DNA from: Prescottella equi
Lineage (GTDB): Bacteria; Actinomycetota; Actinomycetes; Mycobacteriales; Mycobacteriaceae
NCBI RefSeq assembly: GCF_020171745.1
Contig: NZ_JAIVAH010000003.1
Location: 1 to 64,000, forward strand
DNA: 64,000 nt
Direction: 5' to 3'
The translations under genes and the position numbers were made by a program. Shown here piece by piece: positions 36,412 through 47,121 of the stretch. The notes under the pieces were generated by a model. That model was not told where the DNA came from. It was given only the letters and a program-made list of their open reading frames with translations, and made no database searches. How positions within the stretch are numbered: the stretch's first letter is position 1; each line of letters opens with the position of its first letter.

Positions 36412-37536
36412 ATGACCGTGGAAGTGACCCGCGCGCAGGTGCTCTCGTACCGATGGCATGTCCAGCAACTCGATCGCGGCCCGGGCACCGCGGCGGGGCC
36501 CGCCGACTGCGACGTCCTCGATCTCGGCATCCAGAACACCGGCCCGGACGGGGCCGCCTGGGCGCTGCACCTGCGCGGCACGCCGCCCGACGATTCGGAC
36601 GATCTCGCACTGGCCTGGACCCTGCGTGGGGCGCCGCACTGTTATCGTCGCGCGGACCTGCCGGCCGTCGCGATCGCGACCGCACCGCTCTCCGACGCAG
36701 ACGCCGCCAAACGGATCTTCGACGCCAACCGTCCGCTGAAGGCTGCGGGAATACCGACGCTCGATGCCCTGCGGGCGGTTGCCGCAGAGATGCGCGACAT
36801 CGTCCGACAGCCCACAGTGAAGGGCGAGATGTCGGCGGCGCTCACAGCGCGGATGGATGATCCGTATCTGCGGTTCTGCCGCCCCTGCAACGCGACGCAC
36901 ATGTACGAGATGCCGTTCCGGCTCGCGGCGCTGCAGGCGGGCCTGGAATTGCGCCCAGACACCTCACCGCCCGTTCTCGAGAGGATCCCGGGATGGCGGG
37001 GAAAGCCGTACGCCCGCGCCGGGACGGACGCCGACAGCCGGTTCGACGTGATCCGCGGTTACCTCCGCTTCTTCGGCCCCGCCGACCCCAAGGCCGCCGC
37101 CGCGTACATCGACGCGCCCGTCAAGGACGTGAAACAGCGCTGGCCGGAGGACACGACGGAAGTCACGGTCGACAGCGCCACACGGTCGATCCTGACCGCG
37201 GACCTGGACCTGCTGCGCGACCCGCCGGCGGACGCCTCGGTTCGTCTGCTCGGCCCGTTCGATCCGTACCTGCAGCTCAAGGACCGGGAACTGCTGGTCG
37301 CCGACGGGATCCGTCGGAAGGAGTTGTGGCCGACGCTGGGTCGTCCGGGTGCGGTCGCGGTCGGCGGCGAGATCGTCGGGCTGTGGCGGCCCCGGACGTC
37401 GGGGAAGAAGCTCACGCTCGAACTGACGCCGTGGGCCCGGCTGTCGAAGTCGGTCCGGGCAGGCATCGACGCTCAGGCGAGCGCGCTCGCCGACTTCCGG
37501 GGAGTCGCGCTCGCCGCCGTCACCGAGACCGACTGA
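36412..37536 (+). CDS. Winged-helix DNA-binding domain protein (HTH_42 family)
   Basis: The product is 374 aa. The C-terminal region LLGPFDPYLQLKDRELLV, GRPGAVAVGGEIVGLWRPR and GKKLTLELTPW matches the crosslink-repair-type winged-helix family (HTH_42, YcaQ-like). The N-terminal half has VTRAQVLSYRWHVQQLDR, the typical start of these proteins. The family is linked to DNA glycosylase activity on alkylated or crosslinked DNA in some members. It is divergent from the TetR gene. Its exact role is unknown. Confidence 0.85.
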   Translation: MTVEVTRAQVLSYRWHVQQLDRGPGTAAGPADCDVLDLGIQNTGPDGAAWALHLRGTPPDDSDDLALAWTLRGAPHCYRRADLPAVAIATAPLSDADAAKRIFDANRPLKAAGIPTLDALRAVAAEMRDIVRQPTVKGEMSAALTARMDDPYLRFCRPCNATHMYEMPFRLAALQAGLELRPDTSPPVLERIPGWRGKPYARAGTDADSRFDVIRGYLRFFGPADPKAAAAYIDAPVKDVKQRWPEDTTEVTVDSATRSILTADLDLLRDPPADASVRLLGPFDPYLQLKDRELLVADGIRRKELWPTLGRPGAVAVGGEIVGLWRPRTSGKKLTLELTPWARLSKSVRAGIDAQASALADFRGVALAAVTETD

Positions 37537-37555
37537 CATCGGCCCGGCGCGGGGA

Positions 37556-38317
37556 TCAGCCCAGGGACGCGTGCCAGACGAGGGCCGCGGCGAGCGCACC
37601 GATGCCGTTGAGTGACCAGTGCAGCGCGATCGGCGCCAGCAGGCTGCCACTGCGGCTGCGCAGCCACGTGAATACGAACCCTGCGACCGCGGTGGCCGCG
37701 ACTGCGCCGGCGATGCCGAGGATCTGTCCCATCAGTCCGCCGCCGAGGATGCCGGTGAGGCCGCGATTTCCCGTCGTGAGTCCCAGCGACGAGGCAATGT
37801 GCCACAGACCGAAGAGCAACGACCCGGCCGCGAAGACACCACGGGCCCCCGAGACACGGGACAGCGTGCCCTGCAGGACGCCGCGGAACGCCAACTCCTC
37901 GGGGATGACGGTCTGCAGCGGGATGACGATCATGGATGCGATGAGGGCACCGGAGATGGTGGCGTAGCGATCGGCCATGAAGAACTGTCGGGTGAACGGC
38001 AGTGCGATACCGATAGCGACGACGGCGAGCACCAGACCCACGCACGCCAGGGCATACAGGGTCCCCTTCTTCCAATGCCGCGGTGACAGGCCCAACTCCG
38101 CCCAGCCGAGTCCGCGACGGCGGGTGAGCCCGACGAGGATGACTGCGGCGATCGGGACGGTCGCGATGCTGGCCCAGACGGTGGTGAAGTGCGCGATGAG
38201 GTTGGTCGACACCAGGACGGCGATGACGACGACGACGTCGAGCCAGGCGTGCGCGGCACGGATGCGATGAATGCCCGTGGTCGACACGGCACCGGCGTTC
38301 GCTGTAGCGACATTCAT
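37556..38317 (-). CDS. CPBP (CAAX-type) intramembrane metalloprotease
   Basis: The product is 253 aa, with about seven hydrophobic helices. PEELAFRGVLQG carries the EExxxR motif. The later motif His residues are in LFGLWHIASS and IALHWSLNG. This set defines the CPBP/Rce1-like family of membrane proteases. No substrate is evident. It is convergent with the winged-helix gene, with 19 bases between stops, and divergent from fumarase across about 230 bases. Confidence 0.9.
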   Translation of the reverse strand: MNVATANAGAVSTTGIHRIRAAHAWLDVVVVIAVLVSTNLIAHFTTVWASIATVPIAAVILVGLTRRRGLGWAELGLSPRHWKKGTLYALACVGLVLAVVAIGIALPFTRQFFMADRYATISGALIASMIVIPLQTVIPEELAFRGVLQGTLSRVSGARGVFAAGSLLFGLWHIASSLGLTTGNRGLTGILGGGLMGQILGIAGAVAATAVAGFVFTWLRSRSGSLLAPIALHWSLNGIGALAAALVWHASLG

Positions 38318-38551
38318 GCGGTGAGGATCCCCCGTCTGTGCGATCTACCCGATACCGACAGACAACGCATTGTTATCTGTCTGTTATCCAATTGAGCGTA
38401 CGCCTACTCGACTCCGCCGCCGGGTGAACTTCCGCACACCTCCGAGGCGACCACCTTCGATGGTACGACCCGCGTCCCGCCCCGATTCGGACGTGCAAAC
38501 GCCCGCCGTTAGCCTGGATACGAACTCAACAGCCCGTGTTCAGGAGAAACG

Positions 38552-40249
<1,698 letters not shown>

Positions 40250-40269
40250 ACTGACGGACACGAATCCTG

Positions 40270-40303
40270 AAGGCCCGGTGGAGCATTCGCTCCACCGGGC
40301 CTT
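40270..40303 (+). terminator. Intrinsic terminator of the fumarase gene
   Basis: AAGGCCCGGTGGAGC at 40270-40284 pairs perfectly with 40289-40303 (15 bp) around ATTC, followed by TCGTCGTCTTT. It starts 20 bases after the stop codon. Confidence 0.92.
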
Positions 40304-40404
40304 TCGTCGTCTTTGCCGCGTGCAGCGCGAACCCTTGCCAGGATCCGCCCGCGGGGCTTGACTGGAATGCGGACCACCGACCGCCACACGGAGCGAGGGT
40401 GCCG

Positions 40405-41418
40405 ATGTCGACCCATCGAGCAGTACACGTCCAATCCCCCGGCGAACCGCTGACGCTCGCCGACGTCGAGACGGCACCACCCGGCCGCGACCACGTCCGC
40501 ATCGCGGTCGCCGCGTGCGGCGTCTGCGGCACCGATCACGGGTTCGTCAACGGCGGATTCCCCGGAATGTCCTGGCCGCTCACCCCCGGACACGAAATCG
40601 CCGGGACGATAGCCGAACTCGGGGACGGCGTCGACGACTTCGCGGTGGGCGACCGGGTGGCCGTCGGCTGGTTCGGCGGGCACTGCAACGAGTGCGTCCC
40701 GTGCCGCAAGGGGATCTTCATCCACTGCGAGCGGATGCAGGTGCCCAGCTGGCAGTATCCCGGCGGCTACGCCGAGTCGGTGACCGCGCCGGCCAACGCG
40801 CTGGCCCGCATCCCCGACGGTCTGTCCTTCGCCGAGGCCGGCCCGATGAGCTGCGCCGGTGTCACGACCTTCGACGCGCTCCGCAAGACCCGGGCGCGTC
40901 CCGGCGACCGCGTCGCCGTCCTCGGAGTCGGAGGACTCGGACACCTCGGCGTCCAGTTCGCCCGGGCGATGGGGTTCGAGACGGTCGCGATCGCGCGCGG
41001 CGCCGAAAAGGGTGACGATGCACGCCGATTCGGCGCTCATCACTACGTCGATTCCACCGCGGGCGACGTCGCCGCGGCCCTGCAGTCGCTCGGGGGCGTG
41101 TCCGCGGTGCTGGCGACCGCAGCCAACTCGAAGGCCATGGCCGACACGGTCGGCGGGATCCTTCCGCAGGGTGAGCTGGTCGTCGTGGGCGTCACCCCGG
41201 ATCCGCTGCCGATCAGCCCCCTGCAGCTGATCATGCCCGGAGTCAGCGTGACCGGTCATCCGTCGGGCACCGCCCGCGACGTCGAGGAGACGATGCAGTT
41301 CGCGGTCCTGTCCGGCGTGCGTGCGCAGATCGAGGAGCGCCCGCTGGCCGAGGCCGCAGAGGCCTACGCCGCGATGGACGAGGGCCGCGCGCGATACCGC
41401 ATGGTGCTCACGATGTGA
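40405..41418 (+). CDS. Zinc-dependent alcohol dehydrogenase
   Basis: The product is 337 aa from ATG 40405 (a GTG two codons earlier is possible). CGVCGTDHGF carries the catalytic zinc Cys and GHEIAGTI the Glu. CNECVPCRKGIFIHC gives the four structural-zinc Cys. VLGVGGLGHLGVQFARAMG is the NAD(P) fold. This is a full-length medium-chain ADH of the AdhP/AdhA group. It ends 15 bases from the convergent thioredoxin-like gene. Substrate unknown. Confidence 0.92.
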   Translation: MSTHRAVHVQSPGEPLTLADVETAPPGRDHVRIAVAACGVCGTDHGFVNGGFPGMSWPLTPGHEIAGTIAELGDGVDDFAVGDRVAVGWFGGHCNECVPCRKGIFIHCERMQVPSWQYPGGYAESVTAPANALARIPDGLSFAEAGPMSCAGVTTFDALRKTRARPGDRVAVLGVGGLGHLGVQFARAMGFETVAIARGAEKGDDARRFGAHHYVDSTAGDVAAALQSLGGVSAVLATAANSKAMADTVGGILPQGELVVVGVTPDPLPISPLQLIMPGVSVTGHPSGTARDVEETMQFAVLSGVRAQIEERPLAEAAEAYAAMDEGRARYRMVLTM

Positions 41419-41433
41419 GCGCGCCCACCCCCG

Positions 41434-42033
41434 TCATTCCGCCGCGATCCGCTCGACCACCGGCTGCAGATCGACGTCGAGCAGTTCCCGCAGGAACACC
41501 GCGGCGACGCGGTGCTGCCGATCGAGGACGATCGTGGACGGGATGACACTCGTCGGATACTTGCCGCCCAAGGCCAGCAGCGAGCGCATCGACGGGTCGT
41601 AGATCGACGGGTAGGTGAGCCCGAAGTCGACGGCGAAGTCCTGCGCCTTGTCCCGCTGGGGATCTCGGACGTTGATGCCGAGGAACTGAACACCGCTACC
41701 CTGGGTCGCCTGATAGACCCGCTCGAGGTCGTCCGCCTCGGCGCGGCACGGCGCGCACCACTGGCCCCACAGGTTGATCACCACGACCTGCCCGGGGTAG
41801 TCCGCGACCGCGACCGGCTGATCGGTGATCAGCTCCGGGCCGGCGAGGTTCCCGATCGCACCCCGCGATTCCGGCGGGTCGTAGAAGATGTCCATCTGGC
41901 CACCCGGGGCGACGAAGTCGAACGTCCCGCCCTGCGCGACGGCGTCCGCTCCCGTGGCACACCCCGACAGCAACAGGACGGCTGCCCCAGCGGCGGCGAT
42001 TGCGCGGCCGCTCCTCATTCCTCGCATCCACAC
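41434..42033 (-). CDS. Thioredoxin-like lipoprotein (TlpA/ResA type)
   Basis: The product is 199 aa from GTG 42033 (ATG at 42027 or 42018 are alternatives). The lipobox LLLSGC places it outside the membrane as a lipoprotein. VVINLWGQWCAPCRAEADDLE holds the CxxC redox pair. The later cis-Pro is in SVIPSTIVLD. Proteins of this type reduce exported disulfides, often for cytochrome c assembly. No ccd or ccs genes are nearby. A palindrome lies 16 bases upstream of the start. Confidence 0.9.
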   Translation of the reverse strand: MWMRGMRSGRAIAAAGAAVLLLSGCATGADAVAQGGTFDFVAPGGQMDIFYDPPESRGAIGNLAGPELITDQPVAVADYPGQVVVINLWGQWCAPCRAEADDLERVYQATQGSGVQFLGINVRDPQRDKAQDFAVDFGLTYPSIYDPSMRSLLALGGKYPTSVIPSTIVLDRQHRVAAVFLRELLDVDLQPVVERIAAE

Positions 42034-42049
42034 GCCCCCAACATACTAT

Positions 42050-42061
42050 CTACGTACGTAG
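42050..42061. promoter_or_regulatory. Perfect palindrome CTACGTACGTAG upstream of the thioredoxin-like gene
   Basis: It lies 16 bases upstream of the lipoprotein start and is extended by ATCTA-type flanks (TATCTACGTACGTAGGC, then AGTAGAT). It is a candidate repressor site. Confidence 0.5.
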
Positions 42062-42087
42062 GCAGTAGATATGCCCCCGGGGTGGCT

Positions 42088-42690
42088 TCACAGGACGAAC
42101 GGGATCAACCGCCGCGTCCGCCGCATGTACTGCCGGTACGGCTCACCCAGCCCCTCGACGAGAACGTGCTCCTCGTGCGGGATCCGCACGACGTATGCCG
42201 CCGCGAGCCCCAGGACCGTCAGCGGCGCAAGCCAATTCGTGTAGGCGATCGTGAAACCGAGGGCACAGATCAGCGCACCTGTGTACGACGGGTGCCGGAT
42301 CCGGCGGTACAGACCCGTGTCCACGACACGCTGCCCCTGCACGGTCTGGACCTGGAACGTGAACGACGCACCCAGTTCGCGGACAGCCCGCAGGCGCAGC
42401 GCCTGTCCCGCCGCAGCCACGGCGAGCCCCACCCAGAAGAACCACCAGGCACCGCCGGTGATCACGGTCGCGGGCACGAGGACGCTGACCGCCGCACCCC
42501 CGACGTACGCCGCCACCAGTCCGAGGCCCACGGCCGGTCCTGTCCAACCGTCCCGATGGGAGCCTGCACCCGGGTGCGTCCGGCCGATCCAGAGCTCGGA
42601 GAGCAGGACGCCGAGGAACGCGGCGGCCAGAATCGCGGCCGCGACCGCATCGGTCGCGAACAGCGGGAGTGCTGCGCCGTTGGCCGCCAC
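42088..42690 (-). CDS. Isoprenylcysteine carboxyl methyltransferase/PEMT family membrane protein
   Basis: The product is about 200 aa (start uncertain, GTG 42690 or further upstream to 42750). There are four to five hydrophobic helices. LYRRIRHPSYTGALICALG is the conserved SAM-binding RHPxY motif. IPHEEHVLVEGLGEPYRQYMRRTRRLIP is the C-terminal signature, shown here in one family-typical run split by the membrane end. It probably methylates a lipid or membrane substrate. It is followed by the thioredoxin-like gene in the same direction. Confidence 0.85.
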   Translation of the reverse strand: MAANGAALPLFATDAVAAAILAAAFLGVLLSELWIGRTHPGAGSHRDGWTGPAVGLGLVAAYVGGAAVSVLVPATVITGGAWWFFWVGLAVAAAGQALRLRAVRELGASFTFQVQTVQGQRVVDTGLYRRIRHPSYTGALICALGFTIAYTNWLAPLTVLGLAAAYVVRIPHEEHVLVEGLGEPYRQYMRRTRRLIPFVL

Positions 42691-42765
42691 CCTTCGAGTG
42701 TGCCGCGTCGACGGCCGTCCCACGACCCCAACGGACCGAACTCGGCGCAACGATCGGGTACACGC

Positions 42766-43335
42766 TCAGCCCACCACGACGCCCGCATCGACCGCAGCGG
42801 CCCGGTACGCCCGGGCCAGCGAGTCGACGGTGTCGTGCGCGTTGAGGCCGCTCGGATTCGGTACCACCCACAGCGCGGCGCCCTCGAAACCGTCGGGCTG
42901 ACGTCCCGTCGCCGCCTTCCGCGCGCCGAACGCCGTCCGGTAGGCGGTGATGCCGGCGACCGCGACCACCCGCGGCCGCACCCGGGCAACCGTCTCCCAG
43001 AGGCGGGCCCCGCCCGCCCGCAACTCGTCCGCGGTCAGTTCGTCGGCGCGCGCCGTCGCCCGATGGGCGATGTTCGTGATCCCGATGCCGCGAGCGACGA
43101 GCAGGTCCCGGTCGTCGTCGGACATGCCGGCGGCCGGGTCGATCGGCCGGTCGACGATGCCGGCCCGCTGCAGCGCCGGGTAGAAGCGGTTGCCGGGCCG
43201 CGCGAAGTGCGCGCCGGTGGCCGCGGTCCACAGCCCCGGGTTGATGCCCACGAACAGCAGGCGGCAGCCCGGGCCGATCAGGTCCGGTACCTCCGCATCA
43301 CGGAAGGCCTCGAGTTCGGCACGACTGAATCCCAT
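42766..43335 (-). CDS. mug: Mismatch-specific uracil/thymine-DNA glycosylase (MUG type)
   Basis: The product is 189 aa. LLFVGINPGLWTAATGAHFA carries the GINPG catalytic motif of the MUG/TDG family (Asn at the active site). VPNPSGLNAHDT is the second motif, which inserts into the DNA helix. The enzyme removes uracil or thymine opposite guanine in base-excision repair. Its full length and both motifs make this a firm call. Confidence 0.93.
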   Translation of the reverse strand: MGFSRAELEAFRDAEVPDLIGPGCRLLFVGINPGLWTAATGAHFARPGNRFYPALQRAGIVDRPIDPAAGMSDDDRDLLVARGIGITNIAHRATARADELTADELRAGGARLWETVARVRPRVVAVAGITAYRTAFGARKAATGRQPDGFEGAALWVVPNPSGLNAHDTVDSLARAYRAAAVDAGVVVG

Positions 43336-43375
43336 GCGCTACAGCGAACCGCACCGATCGGGCACGGCCAAACCG

Positions 43376-43852
43376 TCAGTCGTTCTCGTACGCCTCACGG
43401 ATGACGTCGATGTCGAGCTTGCGCATCTGCAGCATCGCCTGTGTGGCGCGCTGCGCGCCCGCCGGGGCCGGGCCCCCGATGTACGAGGCGAGGGCCTCCG
43501 GGATGATCTGCCACGACACACCCCAGCGATCCTTCAGCCACCCGCACTGACTCTCCTGGCCACCGTCGGCAGTCAACCGATTCCAGTACTCGTCGACCTC
43601 GGCCTGGTCTGCGCAGCTCACCTGGAACGACACGGCCTCGGTGAAGGGGAACTCCGGCCCGCCGTTGAGTGCCGTGAACTTCTGGCCGTTCAACTCGAAC
43701 TCGACGGTCAGAGCGAGCCCCTCCGGCCGGTGCATGCCGGGCCCGTACCGGGAGATGTTCAGGATCTTGGAGTTCTTGAACAGCGCGACATAGAAGTTCG
43801 CGGCCTCCTCGCCCTCTGTGTCGAACCACAGGCACGGGGTGATCGTCTGCAT
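43376..43852 (-). CDS. VOC-fold PhnB-like protein
   Basis: The product is 158 aa. ATG 43852 has GGAAGG upstream, so the extension to 44047 is dropped. [22 protein letters not shown] and [20 protein letters not shown] are typical of the PhnB/3-demethylubiquinone-like VOC family. [18 protein letters not shown] closes the fold. Function is unknown. The family often occurs next to SRPBCC proteins, as here (44989). Confidence 0.88.
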   Translation of the reverse strand: MQTITPCLWFDTEGEEAANFYVALFKNSKILNISRYGPGMHRPEGLALTVEFELNGQKFTALNGGPEFPFTEAVSFQVSCADQAEVDEYWNRLTADGGQESQCGWLKDRWGVSWQIIPEALASYIGGPAPAGAQRATQAMLQMRKLDIDVIREAYEND

Positions 43853-44045
43853 GGTCGAGATCCTTCCGGTCGTCGTGTTCCTGGACATGCGCTGTCGGGA
43901 TAGACCGCGGCCGCGGCGGAAACTCATCGGCCGGCGGTCGCGAGCGTACGACGAAGCGGCGACAACCGGCCGGACGTCCGCCGATCCGGCGGTAGATTGG
44001 GACGGGAACGAGCCCGCGCATCGCCGATCGCCGAGGTGGTTCCCC

Positions 44046-44966
44046 ATGTATCAGGTTCCCGACATGACGGGCCGGTACGTCGTCGTCACCGGCGCCAACA
44101 GCGGCACCGGCAAGGAGGCCACCCGACGGCTGGCCGCGGCCGGTGCGCACGTCGTGATGGCCGTCCGCACCCCAGGCAAGGGCGAGGCGGCGTGCGCCGA
44201 GATCATGCACGAGAACCCGGACGCGCAACTCGAGATCCGTCGGATCGACCTCGCCGATCTCGGATCGGTGCGGGAGTTCGCCGCGGGCTTCCTCGACGAC
44301 GGTCGACCGCTCGATCTGCTGGTCAACAATGCCGGCGTCATGTCGCCGCCGCGCAGGTTCGAGACCGCCGACGGGTTCGAGCTGCAGTTCGGCTCCAACT
44401 TCCTGGGCCCGTTCGCCCTCACGAATCTGCTGCTGCCCCTGCTGTTGGACGCGCCCGAGGCGCGGGTCGCGACGATGACGAGCGGCACGGCGCACTACGG
44501 CCGGATCAACTTTCGCGACCTGCAGTCCCGGCACCGGTACAGCCCGGCGCTCAGCTATGCGCAGTCCAAGCTCGCCGACATGCTGATGGCACAGCACCTG
44601 GCACGGGTGGCGGAAGCCAGCGGCTGGAGCCTGCTCAGCACCTACGCGCACCCCGGGTACACCCGCACCAATCTCCAGACCGCGGGCGCGAGCCTGGGCC
44701 GGGACAAGCCCAGGCACGGGATGTTGTCCGGCAACGACCGCACGATGCTGCCGTCGCAGGACGTACGCGACGGCGTGGAGCCGATCCTGTTCGCCGCCAC
44801 CAGCCCCGAGGCCGTGCAGGGCGGCTACTACGGACCGGGTGGCCGAATGGCGCTCGTCGGCCCCACCCGGCGGTACGATCCGCCGCGCAGCTCGCGCGGC
44901 GAGGATCTGGCCCCCTCGCTCTGGGCGATGGCCGAAAAACTTACCGACACAACACTTCCCTACTGA
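44046..44966 (+). CDS. Short-chain dehydrogenase (retinol dehydrogenase-like)
   Basis: The product is 306 aa. [21 protein letters not shown] binds the cofactor, followed by NNAGVM and the catalytic set Ser in MTSGTA and Tyr/Lys in YAQSKLA. The C-terminal part with GGYYGPGG matches the WW-oxidoreductase/retinol dehydrogenase-like group. It starts 193 bases from the divergent VOC gene and is followed by an SRPBCC gene 22 bases later. Confidence 0.92.
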   Translation: MYQVPDMTGRYVVVTGANSGTGKEATRRLAAAGAHVVMAVRTPGKGEAACAEIMHENPDAQLEIRRIDLADLGSVREFAAGFLDDGRPLDLLVNNAGVMSPPRRFETADGFELQFGSNFLGPFALTNLLLPLLLDAPEARVATMTSGTAHYGRINFRDLQSRHRYSPALSYAQSKLADMLMAQHLARVAEASGWSLLSTYAHPGYTRTNLQTAGASLGRDKPRHGMLSGNDRTMLPSQDVRDGVEPILFAATSPEAVQGGYYGPGGRMALVGPTRRYDPPRSSRGEDLAPSLWAMAEKLTDTTLPY

Positions 44967-44988
44967 GCATCCGACGACTGGAGGATCG

Positions 44989-45468
44989 ATGACCGGCCGG
45001 ACATCTGCCGCAAGCGTGACCACTACCGGCGAGCGCGGAGTGCACATCGAACGCGTCATCGCCGCACCGCGCGACCGCGTCTGGGCGGCCTACACCGAAC
45101 CGGATCTGCTCGCCCAGTGGTGGGGGCGCGGAAACCGGCTCGACATCGAGAAGTGGGAACTGGAGCGCGGTGGGCACTGGCGCTTCGTCGAGCACCACGA
45201 GGGTGGCGTCGCCGGATTCGAGGGCCGATTCCGGGAGGTGACGCCGGTCGAACGCATCGTCTGGTCGTTCGAGTGGGACGGCATGCCCACCCACGTCTCG
45301 GTCGAGACGATCGAGTTCGTCGACCTCGGCGACGGCCACACCAAGCTGGTGACGGACACGATCTTCATGACCGGCGAGGACCGCGACGGCATGATGCAGT
45401 CCGGCATGGAGGCGGGCATGAATGCGAGCTTCGCGGCTCTCGACGCGCTGCTCGCCCGGACCACCTGA
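44989..45468 (+). CDS. SRPBCC/AHSA1-family protein
   Basis: The product is 159 aa. ATG 44989 has GGAGG upstream. IERVIAAPRDRVWAAYTEPDLLAQWWG is the hallmark N-terminus and WSFEWDGMPTHVSVETIEFVD the central strands. TGEDRDGMMQSGMEAGMNAS is the C-terminal helix. The fold binds hydrophobic ligands. It probably forms one transcript with the SDR. No specific role can be assigned. Confidence 0.92.
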   Translation: MTGRTSAASVTTTGERGVHIERVIAAPRDRVWAAYTEPDLLAQWWGRGNRLDIEKWELERGGHWRFVEHHEGGVAGFEGRFREVTPVERIVWSFEWDGMPTHVSVETIEFVDLGDGHTKLVTDTIFMTGEDRDGMMQSGMEAGMNASFAALDALLARTT

Positions 45469-45544
45469 CGTCACCGCCACCGGCCGCTGGACGCTTGTCC
45501 ATGTCGGTTTGCACAAAACGCCCTTCACCAGCGCAGCGCTCGGC

Positions 45545-45550
45545 TATATT
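45545..45550 (+). promoter_or_regulatory. -10 element TATATT of the small-peptide gene
   Basis: TATATT lies 49 bases before the ATG at 45600. A weak -35 (TTCACC, about 15 bases upstream) may go with it. The location, after the stop of the SRPBCC gene, gives the small ORF its own transcript. Confidence 0.55.
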
Positions 45551-45599
45551 TCGGTCGCATAACGACCCGACACCCGGTCTCGCCCTGGAAAGGCCCAAG

Positions 45600-45689
45600 A
45601 TGAACCTCAACCTCATCTCGTTGTTCCCGTCGTTGATCGGAACGATCGGAAACCTCGTGAACTTCGGCAGCACCATCGAGTTCAGCTGA
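45600..45689 (+). CDS. Free-standing 29-residue hydrophobic peptide
   Basis: This is a complete small gene: -10 at 45545, GGAAAGG seven bases before ATG 45600, 29 codons, TGA, then a perfect terminator 20 bases on. The peptide begins MNLNLISLFPSLIGTIG and ends FGSTIEFS. It has no charged residue apart from one Glu, no Cys and no signal peptide. A hydrophobic amphipathic stretch fills residues 2-21. Size, lack of a signal peptide and the Leu/Ile/Gly pattern recall the short mycomembrane channel peptides (PorA/PorH) of Corynebacterium, but I see no direct homology. A type I toxin-like or signalling peptide is the alternative. Confidence 0.65.
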   Translation: MNLNLISLFPSLIGTIGNLVNFGSTIEFS

Positions 45690-45709
45690 GTTCGACTCTC
45701 TCTTCAGAC

Positions 45710-45739
45710 GAACACCCCGGGGTTGCTCCCGGGGTGTTC
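45710..45739. terminator. Perfect 12-bp hairpin terminator shared by the small peptide and rtcB
   Basis: GAACACCCCGGG at 45710-45721 pairs with CCCGGGGTGTTC at 45728-45739 around a 6-base loop. It lies between the convergent small-peptide gene and rtcB and could serve both. Confidence 0.88.
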
Positions 45740-45756
45740 GCGCGCCCGAGGCCCGA

Positions 45757-46953
45757 TCACGTGCCCTTGACGTTGAGGATCTGCCGTAACTGGTGCCGGA
45801 CCTCCACGAGATCACGGGCGTCGTCCATGACGACGTCGATGTCCTTGTAGGCGTCCGGGATCTCGTCGATCCACTCGGCTCCGTGCCGGTACTCGATCCC
45901 TTTCATCCGATCGGCCAGGTCGGCGACGGTGAACCGCTTACGGGCCTGGGTGCGGGAGAACCTGCGGCCGGCGCCGTGCGGGGCCGAGCACAGCCCGCGC
46001 GCATCGCCCTTGCCCCGGACCACGTAGGACCGGGTACCCATCGATCCTGGGATGACCGCGTCGACGCCCCCGTGGGCGTTCACCGCGCCCTTGCGGGTGA
46101 GCCAGACGCTCTCGCCGTAGTGCTCCTCCTGCTCGGTGTAGTTGTGGTGACAGTTGATCCGCTCGGCTTCCACCACCGGGGTACCGATCCACTCGCCGAA
46201 CACCAGGGCGAAGCGGTCCAGCATCTCCGCTCGGTTCAGCAGCGCGAAGCGCTGCGCCCAGCGCAGTTCCCGGATGTAGTTCCAGAACTCGGGCGTCCCC
46301 TCCGCCAGGTAGGCGAGGTCCCGGTTCGGCAGGTCGATGTGCCATGTCCGGCACAGCCTCTGGGCGATCGCGATGTGCTTCTGCGCGATCTTGTTCCCCA
46401 CGCCCCGGCTGCCGGAGTGCAGGAACAGCCACACCCGGTCCTGCTCGTCGACGCACAGTTCGATGAAGTGGTTGCCGCCGCCCAGCGAGCCCAACTGCTC
46501 GCGCCACTTCGGTGAGTGCGACAGGTCGACGCCGTCACGCGCGGCCCGCTCCTCGAGTTCGGCGATCCGCGGCTCCGCGAACCACTTCCCCAGCGACGCC
46601 GTGAGGTTGTAGTTACCCGGGGACAGCGGGATCGCGTGCTCGATCCGCAACCGCAGCGCGTGCAGCGTCCGCCCCGCGCCACCGGCACCCTCGATATCGG
46701 CCAGCGTGAACTGCGTTCGGGCGGCGATCATTCCGCAACCGATGTCGACACCGACGGCAGCCGGGATCACCGCGCCGCGGGTGGGGATGACCGTTCCCAC
46801 CGCCGAGCCCTTGCCGAAGTGCGCGTCGGGCATCAACGCGACGTGCGGGTACACGAACGGCATGGACGCGGTCTCCCGCGCCTGCGCGAGGGTTCCGTCG
46901 TCGAGGTGGCTGGCGAAGTTCACGAGGTTCTGGTCGTGCTCGGTGGGGCTCAC
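45757..46953 (-). CDS. rtcB: RNA-splicing ligase RtcB
   Basis: The product (398 aa from GTG 46953) joins RNA 2',3'-cyclic phosphate or 3'-phosphate ends to 5'-OH ends using GTP and Mn. VGVDIGCGM carries a metal-binding Asp/Cys. GGGNHFIE and LHSGSRGVGN are core motifs. The guanylated His is in CSAPHGAGRRFSR. GGAG lies before GTG 46953, which favours it over GTG 46983. No rtcA or archease gene is adjacent. It lies tail to tail with the small-peptide gene. Confidence 0.94.
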   Translation of the reverse strand: MSPTEHDQNLVNFASHLDDGTLAQARETASMPFVYPHVALMPDAHFGKGSAVGTVIPTRGAVIPAAVGVDIGCGMIAARTQFTLADIEGAGGAGRTLHALRLRIEHAIPLSPGNYNLTASLGKWFAEPRIAELEERAARDGVDLSHSPKWREQLGSLGGGNHFIELCVDEQDRVWLFLHSGSRGVGNKIAQKHIAIAQRLCRTWHIDLPNRDLAYLAEGTPEFWNYIRELRWAQRFALLNRAEMLDRFALVFGEWIGTPVVEAERINCHHNYTEQEEHYGESVWLTRKGAVNAHGGVDAVIPGSMGTRSYVVRGKGDARGLCSAPHGAGRRFSRTQARKRFTVADLADRMKGIEYRHGAEWIDEIPDAYKDIDVVMDDARDLVEVRHQLRQILNVKGT

Positions 46954-47121
46954 TGTTCCGCTCCGGTCGGGGACGAAGGCCACGGGGATCGCCGCGCCGT
47001 CGTCCGATCAATTGTTCGATCTTCCAACCGTAGAGCGATTTCGGGACAGGGCAAGCGAATTACGCTCCGGCGGCGTTCAATGGACCGCACGCGCGCAACG
47101 ACTCGAGAACGGTGACGAGAC

